Source of the DNA: Acinetobacter pseudolwoffii
GTDB taxonomy: Bacteria; Pseudomonadota; Gammaproteobacteria; Pseudomonadales; Moraxellaceae
Direction: 5' to 3'
Assembly: GCF_002803605.1 (NCBI RefSeq)
Contig: NZ_PHRG01000002.1
Location: 62,001 to 126,000 of the forward strand
DNA length: 64,000 nt
Shown here: piece after piece, positions 1 through 10,704 of the stretch
Position numbering within the stretch: the first letter of the stretch is position 1
How the letters are laid out: each line of letters starts with the position of its first letter
Position numbers and translations under genes: made by a program
The notes under the pieces: generated by a model
The model's database searches: none
What the model was told of the DNA's origin: nothing
What the model saw: only the letters and a program-made list of their open reading frames with translations

Positions 1-127
1 AGATGCGAACTTCCCGCTTGCTGGTCAAGACCTGACTTTCGAAGTTGAAATTGTATCGATTCGTGAAGCTTCTCAAGAAGAATTAGATCACGGTCATGTA
101 CACGGTGCAGGTGGTCACCAGCACTAA
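1..127 (+). CDS. slyD: SlyD-type FKBP peptidyl-prolyl isomerase, C-terminal end (partial)
   Basis: Only the last 41 codons are in the window, read in frame from base 2 to the TAA at 125-127. The tail runs through [18 protein letters not shown], the closing strand of an FKBP domain, into a short His-rich end ([12 protein letters not shown]). SlyD proteins are cytoplasmic prolyl isomerases and chaperones whose C-terminal His-rich tail binds nickel and other metals; this tail is much shorter than in E. coli SlyD. A hairpin terminator follows within 20 nt. The N-terminal catalytic part lies outside the window, so the name depends on the tail alone. Confidence 0.75.
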   Translation, partial: DANFPLAGQDLTFEVEIVSIREASQEELDHGHVHGAGGHQH

Positions 128-145
128 GATCTTCTGATCGAGTGT

Positions 146-178
146 AAAAAAGGCAAAGTGAAAACTTTGCCTTTTTTA
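146..178 (+). terminator. Rho-independent terminator after slyD
   Basis: An AAAAGGCAAAG arm pairs with CTTTGCCTTTT across a short A-rich loop, followed by a T-run. It closes the slyD transcript; its symmetry means it could also act from the other side. Confidence 0.8.
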
Positions 179-281
179 TTGCCGCCAAAATATTCATTTT
201 AAAATGGAGAATAAAAAAGCAGGACCATGGCCCTGCTGTTTAAATCCGATCAAGAGATCCCTTTAGAGAATAATCGCTGGA

Positions 282-1055
282 TTATTTGCGTTGATTATAA
301 ATCTGCATGGCTGCTGGTAACTGTTGACGCATTTGTCCAATACGCTGGCTGTTCGATGGATGCGTAGACAGGAAGGTTGCGCCATTACTGCCACCAAGTT
401 TGTTCATTTTTTCCCACAAGGTAATCGCTGCATTCGGGTTATAACCTGCGCGTGCCATCAGCATCAAGCCCCCCTGGTCAGCACGGCTTTCCAGATTACG
501 CGAGTATGGCAGGCCAATCCCGATCTGACTTCCTAATTGCGCTGCTGCTGCGCCACCCTGGCCCACACCAGCTGCATTCAGACCAATGCCTAAAGCCAGG
601 TCGGTGAGCGCCTGAGCACCAATTTTCTGCTTAGAATGCTCTTCTAAGGCATGTACCATTTCATGACCCATAATTGCTGCAATTTCAGCATCGGTCAGAT
701 TCAGCTTATTCACAATACCGGTATAAAATACCACTTTACCACCCGGTGCAACAAAGGCATTAACCTGATCGGACTTGAGCACAGCCAATTGCCACTGGAA
801 TGCTGTACCAGTCTGGTTCATTTGGTTCGCAATCGGCTTTAAACGGTTAAATACGGTATTAATACGTTTATAGGTCGCTGAACTGGTGTCCAGTTGACCT
901 TTATTTCTGGCATCAGTGACCATGGCATTATAGCTTTGTGTCGCAGATGCATTTAAGGTCGCAGAATCAGCCCCGGCAATATCCGCAATAGTGGTACAAC
1001 CCGACAATGTCACGGCTGCGGCAGCCGCCATACCCAATAAAAATTTATTCTTCAT
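282..1055 (-). CDS. M48-family metalloprotease lipoprotein (LoiP/YggG-like)
   Basis: The sequence shows a lipoprotein signal (short basic start, Ala-rich core, LSGC lipobox with Cys about residue 20), then a zinc-protease domain with HEMVH (HExxH) near residue 131 and a downstream ESRAD segment supplying the third zinc ligand. It is about 257 residues, normal for periplasmic M48B lipoproteases. Family members are envelope proteases for damaged outer-membrane proteins. A TTG three codons upstream also opens the frame, but the ATG at 1055 begins a cleaner signal peptide (MKNKFLLG) and has a GAG element 9 nt upstream, so I chose it. It stands alone between the slyD terminator and a small membrane protein on the same strand. 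The substrate is unknown. Confidence 0.85.
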   Translation of the reverse strand: MKNKFLLGMAAAAAVTLSGCTTIADIAGADSATLNASATQSYNAMVTDARNKGQLDTSSATYKRINTVFNRLKPIANQMNQTGTAFQWQLAVLKSDQVNAFVAPGGKVVFYTGIVNKLNLTDAEIAAIMGHEMVHALEEHSKQKIGAQALTDLALGIGLNAAGVGQGGAAAAQLGSQIGIGLPYSRNLESRADQGGLMLMARAGYNPNAAITLWEKMNKLGGSNGATFLSTHPSNSQRIGQMRQQLPAAMQIYNQRK

Positions 1056-1167
1056 TATAATCAACTCTACCTTAGCCCAAGCTTAATTTACATTGTAAAA
1101 ATTATAAGTGAAAGCATACAGGAGCTAAACGCTTAATTACTCCATCTTCTTATAAATTCTGTAATTT

Positions 1168-1488
1168 TTAAGCCAAGTACTGTATCGCCAGCCAATAAAT
1201 CAGACAGATAATGTTCAAGCCCAGATAAACCTGACTTAAGGGTTTTATTTTTTGTTCCAGAATTTCATCTTTACGTTTAAAAAATAAATAGGCGTTTTGC
1301 AACAAAATAACAGGCACCAGCACACAGGCAATAATGACACTCAGGCCGACCAGTGCATTATAAATAATCTCAGGATTTTGAGTTTGTGCGCGAATAATCA
1401 TCATAGCGATGGTGGGTGCCCCGCCCATGGCGAACAACAATGAATAAAACATGGTCGCCGATATATTTTTTTGCATCCTTTCGCTCAT
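1168..1488 (-). CDS. Small integral membrane protein, function unknown
   Basis: This 106-residue protein has three strongly hydrophobic segments (about residues 12-32, 44-65 and 85-105) separated by short polar loops, including a charged FFKRKDEILEQK loop. I do not recognise a family with confidence. It starts at an ATG preceded by an A-rich purine stretch; a second ATG four codons later is possible. It lies downstream of purA on the same strand, but the purA terminator at 1584-1609 separates them, so it is probably expressed from its own promoter. Confidence 0.65.
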   Translation of the reverse strand: MSERMQKNISATMFYSLLFAMGGAPTIAMMIIRAQTQNPEIIYNALVGLSVIIACVLVPVILLQNAYLFFKRKDEILEQKIKPLSQVYLGLNIICLIYWLAIQYLA

Positions 1489-1583
1489 TTTTTCTTTCTT
1501 TATATACGGCTATGTTAAAGCACATTTTGTCACAGCACCGATGCAACTTTAGTCTTGAGCCAAATTTATAGTTTTTGGATATA

Positions 1584-1609
1584 AAAAACCCATCCGGAGA
1601 TGGGTTTTA
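1584..1609 (-). terminator. Terminator of the hisZ-purA transcript
   Basis: AAAACCCATC pairs with GATGGGTTTT across a 4-nt loop, with an A-run on the left that reads as a U-run on the minus strand. It lies about 27 nt beyond the purA stop codon. Confidence 0.8.
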
Positions 1610-1635
1610 TCATTCAAGCTTTAATCAAATGAAGA

Positions 1636-2970
<1,335 letters not shown>

Positions 2971-3025
2971 TCATGCTGTTAAAGTTGAAAGCCCCGCTCA
3001 GCGACATGAACACTGAGCCAAGCAG

Positions 3026-4192
3026 TTAAATCGTTTTGACTGTCCACTCACCATTCGCATTCACCAGCTGGTGCGTCGCATATGGAATCGAGTTTAAATC
3101 ATCATTACCCAGTAACTGAATTACACTTAAGCCTTGTGCGCGAATATTCTGAATCGCCTTCAGAAGTTCTGCATCAGTGCCTTTAGGTGCAACTACCACG
3201 TGTACAGCGTCAAACTGACCTGCGCTTAACGCATATAAGTCACAAGAGAAACCTGTGGCAGGACGCGCACGACCGAAATGTTCACCAATGCCATCATAAC
3301 GACCGCCTTGTGCCAGTGCTGCTGCACGATTCGGTGCATAGACTGCATACATCAGACCAGTATGATAATGGTATGAACGCAATTCAACCACATCAATCCC
3401 AATACTCAAGTTTGGCCAACGGGCTTGAACCTGATCTTTGGTAATTTGTAAGGCATCAAAAGCTTGCTTGAAGGCTGGATTCGTCAACACTTCAGCACTT
3501 AAATTTGCCTGTAATGCGTCCAGATCGCTGGCATAGCGGCCCAATGCATAAAAGTCCTGACCAAATTTCAGTTCTGCCGTAAATTCTTCCAACTCTGGCA
3601 AGGCCTTACGTTGATATAAATCAGACAGTTTACGTTCAGCAACTTTGTTCAAACCTGCTTGAGCCACCAGACTGCGAAATAAGCCGACATGACCCAAGTC
3701 CAGATGGATTCCGTCTGCCAGACCTGTTTCCTGAATCAGACTGATCATTAAATCGACCATTTCTACATCGGCATCGATGCTGTCTGAACCAAACAGTTCG
3801 GCGCCTAACTGCAAAGGCGCACGCGAGGTATTAAAACCGCGTGGTTTGGTATGCAGAACGGTACCTGCATAGCAGTAACGCGCCACACCTTCCACTGGAT
3901 GTACATGTGCATCAATACGCGCCACTTGTGGTGTCATATCGGCACGCACACCAAGCAAACGACCAGAAAGCTGATCGATGACTTTAAAAGTGGCTAAGTC
4001 TAAATCTTGATTCGATTCTGAGAGAGAAGAGAGAGATTCGATGTATTCAATGAATGGCGTGTACACCAACTGATAACCTCGAGATGCAAGGAAATCCAGT
4101 GATTTACGGCGCAAACTTTCAATGACTTGCGCTTGTTCTGGTAATACATCAGCTACACCATCAGGTAATAACCATGTCTCTGAAATGGGCAT
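3026..4192 (-). CDS. hisZ: ATP phosphoribosyltransferase regulatory subunit
   Basis: HisZ is a histidyl-tRNA-synthetase-like protein without aminoacylation activity that forms a hetero-octamer with short-form HisG to start histidine synthesis. The 388-residue length and motifs fit: an N-terminal LLPDGVADVLPEQA segment, VRADMTPQVARI (class II synthetase motif 2 region), and QGGRYDGIGEHFGRARPATGF near residue 300. There is no C-terminal anticodon-binding domain, which separates it from HisS. It is the upstream partner of purA. A hairpin terminator lies between its start and the Lrp-family gene to the right. Confidence 0.93.
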   Translation of the reverse strand: MPISETWLLPDGVADVLPEQAQVIESLRRKSLDFLASRGYQLVYTPFIEYIESLSSLSESNQDLDLATFKVIDQLSGRLLGVRADMTPQVARIDAHVHPVEGVARYCYAGTVLHTKPRGFNTSRAPLQLGAELFGSDSIDADVEMVDLMISLIQETGLADGIHLDLGHVGLFRSLVAQAGLNKVAERKLSDLYQRKALPELEEFTAELKFGQDFYALGRYASDLDALQANLSAEVLTNPAFKQAFDALQITKDQVQARWPNLSIGIDVVELRSYHYHTGLMYAVYAPNRAAALAQGGRYDGIGEHFGRARPATGFSCDLYALSAGQFDAVHVVVAPKGTDAELLKAIQNIRAQGLSVIQLLGNDDLNSIPYATHQLVNANGEWTVKTI

Positions 4193-4235
4193 GTTGTAAA
4201 CCTAAATTCTTGTCAGCGCGGAACGAATCCGCATA

Positions 4236-4260
4236 AAAAAATCGGGAGCACACCCGATTT
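4236..4260 (-). terminator. Terminator-like hairpin in the hisZ leader
   Basis: On the minus strand AAATCGGG pairs with CCCGATTT and is followed by a T7 run. It is 44 nt upstream of the hisZ start and about 140 nt beyond the end of the Lrp-family gene. It either ends that transcript or sits in the hisZ leader as an attenuator. Confidence 0.7.
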
Positions 4261-4400
4261 CTCCTAGTCTAACACGATAGTTTTGGCTGTGCATCGCAAA
4301 ATTTTATAATTTTTACTCTCTTATGCAATGAGCCACAATTGCGTCAACTATCAGCGTTTTATCGTGTATGACCAGCACGCGCTATAAACAAAAAATCATT

Positions 4401-4856
4401 TTAGACCAATGGCAATGCGGTGGTGCTTTTTACCGTTTGCAATGGAATTTCAGTTTTTACACTTTGGATGCAGGGAATTTGAGTCAAATGATGAATCTGA
4501 AATTTACGGTAGGCATCCAGATCAGCCACCACAATTCTTAAAAAGAAATCACAATCTCCCGCCATTAACTGGCATTCCACCACTTCCGGCATCTCCTTGA
4601 TGGCTTCAACAAATTGATCGACCACGGCGGCTTCTTGAGATTTAAGCCAAACCCGTGCAAATACACTCATTGCCAGATTGACTTTTTGCGGATTGAGTAA
4701 GGCGACATACTGTTCAATGACCCCATCATCTTCCAGTTGCTTGACTCTTCTTAAACATGGAGATGCAGACAGGCCAATCAGTTGTGCCAGTTCATTATTT
4801 TGCAATTTTCCGTTCTTTTGCAGTTCATGCAAAATGCGTTTATCAATTTGATCCAT
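4401..4856 (-). CDS. Lrp/AsnC-family transcriptional regulator
   Basis: At 151 residues this matches the family: an N-terminal helix-turn-helix (DKRILHELQKNGKLQNNELAQ then LSASPCLRRVKQLEDDG) and a C-terminal RAM/ligand-binding domain with the typical VVECQLMAGDCDFFLRIVVADL strand-helix pattern. It is divergent from azlCD. The same arrangement (AzlB with azlCD) controls branched-chain amino-acid export in Bacillus, so it probably senses an amino acid and regulates the exporter. The 147-bp shared intergenic region contains an inverted repeat suited to an Lrp dimer (4899-4929). The effector is inferred from context only. Confidence 0.9.
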   Translation of the reverse strand: MDQIDKRILHELQKNGKLQNNELAQLIGLSASPCLRRVKQLEDDGVIEQYVALLNPQKVNLAMSVFARVWLKSQEAAVVDQFVEAIKEMPEVVECQLMAGDCDFFLRIVVADLDAYRKFQIHHLTQIPCIQSVKTEIPLQTVKSTTALPLV

Positions 4857-4898
4857 CTTGTTACTTTAGTATTTAAAACCCCTTGGAGCCAATTTAGC

Positions 4899-4929
4899 GC
4901 AATTTAATTCCAAATCAAATTTAAATTGC
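4899..4929. promoter_or_regulatory. Inverted repeat, candidate Lrp-family operator
   Basis: GCAATTTAA (4899-4907) and TTAAATTGC (4921-4929) are perfect inverted arms separated by 13 bp of AT-rich DNA, in the intergenic region between the Lrp-type gene and azlC. Lrp-family dimers bind AT-rich dyads, so this is the likely site for autoregulation and azlCD control. Confidence 0.5.
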
Positions 4930-5003
4930 ATGCACTACAACAGCAAATAGCCTGATTATCGCTATAAAATACGGCTCAATATTAAAGTCCTCAGGTCACT
5001 GAC

Positions 5004-5753
5004 ATGCTTTTGCTCAGACAAAGCAGTACGCCCGCGCTCGCACATACAGATTTCAGCGAATTTCAGCGCGGCATGAAAGATTCTATTCCTATGCTTTTAG
5101 GAATTATTCCCTTTGCTTTGGTGCTAGGTGCGACTGCGATTCAGAAAAATTTCAGTGTGCTGGAAGTGCCTTTGCTGACTGGACTCAATTTTGCCGGCGG
5201 TTCTGAATTTGCCATTCTGGAAGTCTGGACCAGTCCACCCAATTTGTTCATGCTGCTGTTTATTACCTTTTTGGTGAATAGCCGGCATTTGCTGATGGGT
5301 GCAAGCCTAGTTCCGTATTTAAAACATCTCCCGAATCGCAAAGTATTGCCGGCCCTGTTTTTTATGGTTGATGAAAGCTGGGCCTTAAGTCTGGCGGATG
5401 CGCAAAGAAAGCAGGCCCAGCAGGGCTATCGGGCTGCTTTTAGCATGCCCTACTATGCCGGTTTATGTTTCTGTCTTTATCTGATGTGGGTCGGTTTTAC
5501 CACACTGGGCGCGATGCTTGGACCTGTTTTAGGCGATATCAACCGCTGGGGCTTTGATATGGCCTTTCCTGCTGTATTTCTGGTGTTGATGCAAAGCATG
5601 TGGAAAGGCTTGAGTGCAGCCCGGCCATGGCTAGTAAGCCTGATCTGTGCTGCTCTGGCTTATTTATATTTGCCTGCTGGCTGGTATGTGCCGATTGGCG
5701 CCTTGTCTGGAATCGCTTCGGCATTTTTCCTGATTCAAGAGGATCAAACATGA
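5004..5753 (+). CDS. azlC: AzlC-family amino-acid exporter, large subunit
   Basis: This 249-residue membrane protein has the AzlC/BrnF layout: an N-terminal FQRGMKDSIPMLLGIIPFALVLG segment, AGGSEFAILEVW, VNSRHLLMGASLVPYL, and a run of hydrophobic helices to the C-terminus. With AzlD it forms a two-subunit exporter in the inner membrane; characterised members export branched-chain amino acids or methionine. An AGG element precedes the ATG. Its stop overlaps the azlD start (ATGA), which indicates translational coupling. It is divergent from the Lrp-family gene that probably controls it. Confidence 0.92.
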   Translation: MLLLRQSSTPALAHTDFSEFQRGMKDSIPMLLGIIPFALVLGATAIQKNFSVLEVPLLTGLNFAGGSEFAILEVWTSPPNLFMLLFITFLVNSRHLLMGASLVPYLKHLPNRKVLPALFFMVDESWALSLADAQRKQAQQGYRAAFSMPYYAGLCFCLYLMWVGFTTLGAMLGPVLGDINRWGFDMAFPAVFLVLMQSMWKGLSAARPWLVSLICAALAYLYLPAGWYVPIGALSGIASAFFLIQEDQT

Positions 5754-6049
5754 TCCAGATGAGCACCTTGGTGGCTATTATCCTGATTGCTGCGACCACC
5801 TATTTAACCCGGATCTTGGGCTATGTCTTATTAAAAAACAAACCGCTGACACAACGTCAGCGTAAAATCATGGACGTTGTACCCGGCTGTGTCCTGATTT
5901 CAGTCATTGCACCGTATTTTGTACGCGACAACCCTGCAGATCTGATCGCTTTGGCTTTAACTCTGTTTGCCGCTACGCGTTTTGGCTTGCTCCCCACAGT
6001 TGCCATCAGCATGGTGTCTGCAGCCGTCTTAAGAACTCTTCTCGTCTAG
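5750..6049 (+). CDS. azlD: AzlD-family amino-acid exporter, small subunit
   Basis: This 99-residue hydrophobic protein starts at the ATG overlapping the azlC stop, with AGAGG 7 nt upstream. A longer reading of the frame back to 5600 exists but would run deep inside azlC, so the ATGA start is preferred. The sequence has the AzlD pattern: TYLTRILGYVLL, a basic stretch, VPGCVLISVIAPYFV, and a final helix. AzlD is needed with AzlC for branched-chain amino-acid efflux. Confidence 0.92.
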   Translation: MIQMSTLVAIILIAATTYLTRILGYVLLKNKPLTQRQRKIMDVVPGCVLISVIAPYFVRDNPADLIALALTLFAATRFGLLPTVAISMVSAAVLRTLLV

Positions 6050-6092
6050 CCCTCAAACAGAATTCTTTATATGATTTCTAAAGGGATTCTGT

Positions 6093-6389
6093 TTATTTCT
6101 GTGGGTCTACGACCTTGGTGAGCAGGCTGACCAGCTCTGCATTTTGCAACTCGACCTGCTGCAGTTTGGTTGTGGTCTGATCCAGCACTTCCTGCTGTAC
6201 ATGCATTTTTTTAGCCAAGTCCTGCATAATTTCCAGGGTCTTTTTTAAATTTTCTTCCAGATGCGCGACTTTCTCTTCTACCGGCACGCCCTCCACGACA
6301 CCTGAACCATCATTCTGATTGAACTGCAGCCAGATTAGAAAAATCACTGCCAATGTGAGCAGTATAATAAATCCCCAAACCAACATCAT
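6093..6389 (-). CDS. Membrane-anchored coiled-coil protein, function unknown
   Basis: The 98-residue product has one N-terminal transmembrane helix (about residues 2-21), a short Gly/Val linker, then a long heptad-rich coiled coil (about residues 38-92; EKVAHLEENLKKTLEIMQDL and onward). The start is one of two adjacent ATGs. It resembles small single-span scaffolding or assembly proteins but I recognise no named family. It is convergent with azlD, the stops being about 43 bp apart. Confidence 0.65.
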   Translation of the reverse strand: MMLVWGFIILLTLAVIFLIWLQFNQNDGSGVVEGVPVEEKVAHLEENLKKTLEIMQDLAKKMHVQQEVLDQTTTKLQQVELQNAELVSLLTKVVDPQK

Positions 6390-6531
6390 ATGCTTGCTCT
6401 TATTTCATTTTATTGGCTTTATCTTAACGAAAAATCATGCAGATGATGCAAATAATTCAAGCACTCACGCTGCTTTTCGATCAATTACGCGCAAATTCTA
6501 TTAAAACAACGCATATCAAGAATGTTTAAAG

Positions 6532-6560
6532 CAAAAAAAGCACCGTATATCGGCACTTTT
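6532..6560 (-). terminator. Terminator of the GAPDH-family gene
   Basis: On the minus strand GTGCCG pairs with CGGTGC (two G-U pairs) across a 5-nt loop, followed by a T7 run, about 20 nt beyond the stop codon at 6581. Confidence 0.65.
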
Positions 6561-6580
6561 CAGGCTTAGCAAAGTCAAAC

Positions 6581-7603
6581 TTAATGAAAAGATTCACATA
6601 AATCCAGCAAGCGGTTGGCATAACCCCATTCATTGTCATACCAGGCAAAGACCTTGGCCTGTTGTCCCACCACTAGGGTTTGGGTCAGGTCAACGATCAA
6701 GGAATAAGGGGAATGATTAAAATCACTCGACACCAAAGGTTCATCCGTCACTGACATGATTTCGGCAAAATCCTGTCGCGCCGCCTTAATTAACACTTCA
6801 TTCAGTTTATGATCGGTAATCGGTGACTGGGAAACAAAGGTCAGGTCAATTGCTGCGACATTAATGGTCGGCACCCGAATTGAATAACCGTCAATCCGAT
6901 CTTCCATTTTTGGCATAACCCGCTTTAATGCACCCAGCGCACTGGATGTGGTGGGAATAATATTGTGTCCTGCTGCCCGTGCACGACGCAGATCGCGATG
7001 CGCCTGATCCAGCACAGATTGATCTGCGGTCACCGCATGGATTTCGGTCATTAACGCACTGCTGATGCCAAAAGCATCATCGAGGATTTTGACCAGCGGT
7101 ACTAGGGCCTGAGTGGTACAGGACACACTGGAAATGATCTGGTCGGTGGCTTTAACTTCGTGATGATTGATACCATACACAATCGCAGCATCGACAGTAT
7201 CAAAGGGTGCTGCTCCAATAATCACCCGTTTCGCCCCTGCCTCAATATGCTGGGTCGCAGCTGCACGGGAACGGAACAGCCCGGTACATTCCAGCACTAC
7301 ATCTACTTCAAGTTTTTGCCAGGGAAGCTGCGCCGGGTTGGCTTCACACAAAACCTGAACTTTTAAGCTGGCATCCTGATAGCTGAGATGCAGATAAATA
7401 TGTTCGGCATCATAGCTGACGTCTACCTGTCCCGGAAAACGGCCATGGGTTGAGTCATATTTAAACAGATGAATTAAGGTTTCAACATCAGCAATATCGT
7501 TAATGGCAACGATTTCAAATTTAAAATCTTTCGGATTTTCAAACCAGGCACGCAATACATTACGTCCAATACGCCCAAATCCATTGATTGCCACTCGTTG
7601 CAT
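6581..7603 (-). CDS. GAPDH / erythrose-4-phosphate dehydrogenase family enzyme
   Basis: At 340 residues it has an N-terminal NAD-binding GFGRIGR motif, a KYDSTHGRF segment, the catalytic Cys162 in SCTT and the catalytic His189 in EIHAVTADQ. Two features point away from ordinary GapA: the residue after SCTT is Gln, where GAPDHs have Asn (usually SCTTNC), and RVPTINVAAIDL matches the Epd (erythrose-4-phosphate dehydrogenase) version of that strand. Epd feeds pyridoxal-phosphate synthesis. No glycolytic gene (pgk, fba) lies next to it. It is divergent from alaS across about 390 bp. I am sure of the family, not of the substrate. Confidence 0.85.
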   Translation of the reverse strand: MQRVAINGFGRIGRNVLRAWFENPKDFKFEIVAINDIADVETLIHLFKYDSTHGRFPGQVDVSYDAEHIYLHLSYQDASLKVQVLCEANPAQLPWQKLEVDVVLECTGLFRSRAAATQHIEAGAKRVIIGAAPFDTVDAAIVYGINHHEVKATDQIISSVSCTTQALVPLVKILDDAFGISSALMTEIHAVTADQSVLDQAHRDLRRARAAGHNIIPTTSSALGALKRVMPKMEDRIDGYSIRVPTINVAAIDLTFVSQSPITDHKLNEVLIKAARQDFAEIMSVTDEPLVSSDFNHSPYSLIVDLTQTLVVGQQAKVFAWYDNEWGYANRLLDLCESFH

Positions 7604-7991
7604 GACTCAACCTTTTATATGCCTATTTTAAAACTCCTCTATGTTAAAGGATTTCTTGCGCAGTACATGAAAAACTTCAGTGAAAATATTGATTTTCGAT
7701 TATTTTATTTCTGATACATCGCCCAGTATTCAGATCTTTTAAAATTCTGATGCTGTGTAAATAGATGGATATAACCGAATTGTTCTGAATAGAAAATTCA
7801 TTTTATGAATTCAGCACTAAACCCGAGTCAATAATTCCTTGGCAATTGGTTTTAAAATGATTGGTGCATACCGCTTTTTCCGTTATAATTTGGCGTTTTA
7901 AATTTTTAAGCCCCGCATTGCAGCAGAGCTCTCATGTGCTTGTCAGACTGTGGTGTTTTAGCCAAATCGGAAATTATGGAGTGACTTGGTT
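7604..7991. other. Intergenic region between the GAPDH-family gene and alaS
   Basis: About 390 bp shared by two divergent genes. The only clear element is the alaS promoter at 7861-7889, leaving a leader of roughly 95 nt. I found no convincing riboswitch or small ORF in the AT-rich remainder. Confidence 0.6.
7861..7889 (+). promoter_or_regulatory. Sigma-70 promoter of alaS
   Basis: TTGGTG (7861-7866), a 17-bp spacer and a perfect TATAAT (7884-7889), pointing at alaS. Confidence 0.7.
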
Positions 7992-10685
7992 GTGAGTACT
8001 CGTTTTATGACATCAGCTGAAATTCGTGAAGCATTTTTGCGTTACTTTGAATCGCAAGGGCATACACGTGTCGCGTCGAGTTCACTAGTACCCGCCAATG
8101 ATCCAACTTTACTGTTCACCAATGCGGGTATGAACCAGTTTAAAGATTGCTTCTTAGGTCTAGAAAAACGCGATTATGTCCGTGCCGTATCATCACAAAA
8201 ATGCGTACGTGCAGGTGGTAAACACAACGACTTGGATAATGTCGGTTATACCGCGCGTCACCATACCTTCTTTGAAATGTTAGGTAACTTTTCATTTGGT
8301 GATTACTTCAAACGTGATGCGATCAAATTTGCCTGGGATTTTTTGACGGGCGATGACTGGTTAGCGCTACCTAAAGATAAGCTTTATGCCACTGTTTATC
8401 ATACCGATGACGAAGCATTCGACATCTGGAACAAAGAAATCGGCCTAGATGCATCTCGCATTATCCGTATTGGTGACAACAAAGGTGGTCAATACGCATC
8501 AGATAACTTCTGGGCGATGGGCGACACAGGTCCTTGCGGCCCATGTTCTGAAATTTTCTTTGACCATGGCGATCACATCTGGGGTGGCCTGCCGGGCACA
8601 CCTGAAGAAGATGGCGACCGTTTCATTGAAATCTGGAACAACGTTTTCATGCAGTTTAACCGCACGAGTGATGGCGTACTTCATCCGCTTCCAGCGCCTT
8701 CTGTAGATACTGGTATGGGTCTTGAGCGTATTTCTGCAGTTTTACAGCATGTCAACTCAAACTACGAAATCGATTTGTTCCAGCACTTACTCAAATCTGC
8801 GGCTGAGATCATTGGTCTGGATACTACTGCACTTGAAGCTGAAGCGGCTGAAAAAGGCACACCTGTACAATACCCTGCTTCACTTAAAGTGGTTGCTGAC
8901 CATGCACGTTCATGTTCATTCCTGATTGCTGATGGCGTAAATCCATCAAATGAAGGTCGTGGTTATGTACTGCGTCGTATCATCCGCCGTGCAGTGCGTC
9001 ACGGTAACAAACTGGGTGCGACCGGTTCATTCTTCCATAAAATGTTGCAGCCGCTTATTGAAGTGATGGGCGAAGCATATCCAGAACTTGCAGCACAACA
9101 AGCACGTATCGAAGCTCAACTGCTCAAAGAAGAAGAACAATTTGCCAAAACACTTGAGCAAGGTTTGAAATTGCTTGAAGGCGAATTGGCACAATTAAAA
9201 GGTTCTGTGATTCCGGGTGAAGTGGTTTTCAAACTTTACGACACTTACGGTTTCCCGACGGACTTAACTGCGGATATCGCACGTGAACGTGACTTAAGCA
9301 TTGACGAAGCTGGCTTTGAAGTTGAAATGGCAGCACAGCGTCAACGTGCGCGTGATGCAGGTAAATTCGCGATCGATTACAACAGTGTTGTCAAAGTTGA
9401 AGGCGAAACTCAATTTGATGGTTATGATGCAACTGCAGGCGAAGGCCAAATCATCGCAATCTATAAAGATGGCGAGCAAGTAGATGAAGTCGTTGAAGGC
9501 GACGAAGCTTTAATCGTACTCAACCAGACTCCTTTCTATGCAGAAAGCGGTGGTCAAATCGGTGATACAGGTATTTTCAAAAACTATACCGGGATTTTCG
9601 AAGTTCAGGACACGAAAAAATCTGGTGGTGCATTTGTACACCAAGGCATCGTGACCATGGGTAACTTGAAAGTTACTCAAAATGTAGAAGCAACAGTGCA
9701 AGCCGAGATTCGTGCAGCAACTGCACGCAACCACTCTGCAACTCACCTACTACATGCTGCGCTGCGTCAAATTCTGGGCTCACATGTACAACAAAAGGGT
9801 TCATTGGTCGCATCTGATGTGTTACGTTTTGACTTTGCCAATGATCAACCGGTTAGCTTTGAACAGCTGCAAGAAATTGAACGTCTGGTCAATGCTGAAG
9901 TAATTGCCAATACTGCGGTGTCTACTGAACTGCTGGATATTGAATCTGCCAAAGCCAAAGGCGCGATGATGCTGTTCGGCGAAAAATACGGTGACGAAGT
10001 CCGTGTATTGTCGATGGGTTCAGTGATTGAAGAGAAAAATTTCTCCATCGAGCTTTGCGGTGGTATTCACGTAAAACGTACCGGTGACATCGGTCTGTTC
10101 AAGATCACTTCTGAAGGTGGTGTTGCAGCAGGTATACGTCGTATTGAAGCAGTGACAGGCACCAAAGCAGTTGAAGTTGCACAAAAAGCCGATCGTGACA
10201 TCAATACGATTAACGGTTTGCTCAAAGCGCAAAAAGACCAGACTTTAGAAAAAGTTGAAGCGTTAGTTGATACTGCCTCTGGCTTGCAAAAACAGATCGA
10301 ACAACTGAATCAGAAACTTGCTAGCCTGCAAGCCGGTGAACTTCTAAGCCAAGTTCAAACCATTGCAGGTCGTGCAACCTTGATTACAACCGTTGAAAAT
10401 ATGGATGCGAAAGCACTACGCAACCTGCATGACGGTGTGAAATCAAAATTAGAAAATGCAGTCATTGTGCTTGCAGGTGTAGAGGGTGACAAGGTGAGCT
10501 TGATCGCATCTGTAGCAAAAGACTTTACTGCATCTATAAAAGCGGGTGACATCATCAAACATCTGGCAACTGAGCTGGGTGGTAAAGGTGGTGGTAAACC
10601 TGACTTGGCACAAGGTGGCGCGCCACTTAACGAGAAGTTTGCTCCGGTGATGGCAGATTTAACTGCCTGGCTGGCAGCAAAATAA
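7992..10685 (+). CDS. alaS: Alanyl-tRNA synthetase
   Basis: AlaS charges tRNA-Ala and edits mischarged Ser/Gly. The whole family layout is visible: class II catalytic core ([19 protein letters not shown] near the start, then [18 protein letters not shown]), the tRNA-recognition region, an editing domain with zinc-type HSATHLLH and [13 protein letters not shown], and a C-terminal DHHA1/oligomerisation domain with [14 protein letters not shown]. Starts at 7986 (TTG), 7992 (GTG) and 8007 ([11 protein letters not shown]) share the frame; GGAG at 7978-7981 lies 10 nt before the GTG, so I chose it, giving 897 residues. The ATG would give 892 and equally fits the family N-terminus. lysC follows after 64 nt. 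Confidence 0.97.
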   Translation: MSTRFMTSAEIREAFLRYFESQGHTRVASSSLVPANDPTLLFTNAGMNQFKDCFLGLEKRDYVRAVSSQKCVRAGGKHNDLDNVGYTARHHTFFEMLGNFSFGDYFKRDAIKFAWDFLTGDDWLALPKDKLYATVYHTDDEAFDIWNKEIGLDASRIIRIGDNKGGQYASDNFWAMGDTGPCGPCSEIFFDHGDHIWGGLPGTPEEDGDRFIEIWNNVFMQFNRTSDGVLHPLPAPSVDTGMGLERISAVLQHVNSNYEIDLFQHLLKSAAEIIGLDTTALEAEAAEKGTPVQYPASLKVVADHARSCSFLIADGVNPSNEGRGYVLRRIIRRAVRHGNKLGATGSFFHKMLQPLIEVMGEAYPELAAQQARIEAQLLKEEEQFAKTLEQGLKLLEGELAQLKGSVIPGEVVFKLYDTYGFPTDLTADIARERDLSIDEAGFEVEMAAQRQRARDAGKFAIDYNSVVKVEGETQFDGYDATAGEGQIIAIYKDGEQVDEVVEGDEALIVLNQTPFYAESGGQIGDTGIFKNYTGIFEVQDTKKSGGAFVHQGIVTMGNLKVTQNVEATVQAEIRAATARNHSATHLLHAALRQILGSHVQQKGSLVASDVLRFDFANDQPVSFEQLQEIERLVNAEVIANTAVSTELLDIESAKAKGAMMLFGEKYGDEVRVLSMGSVIEEKNFSIELCGGIHVKRTGDIGLFKITSEGGVAAGIRRIEAVTGTKAVEVAQKADRDINTINGLLKAQKDQTLEKVEALVDTASGLQKQIEQLNQKLASLQAGELLSQVQTIAGRATLITTVENMDAKALRNLHDGVKSKLENAVIVLAGVEGDKVSLIASVAKDFTASIKAGDIIKHLATELGGKGGGKPDLAQGGAPLNEKFAPVMADLTAWLAAK

Positions 10686-10704
10686 AACTTCAATTTTGTG
10701 TAAC

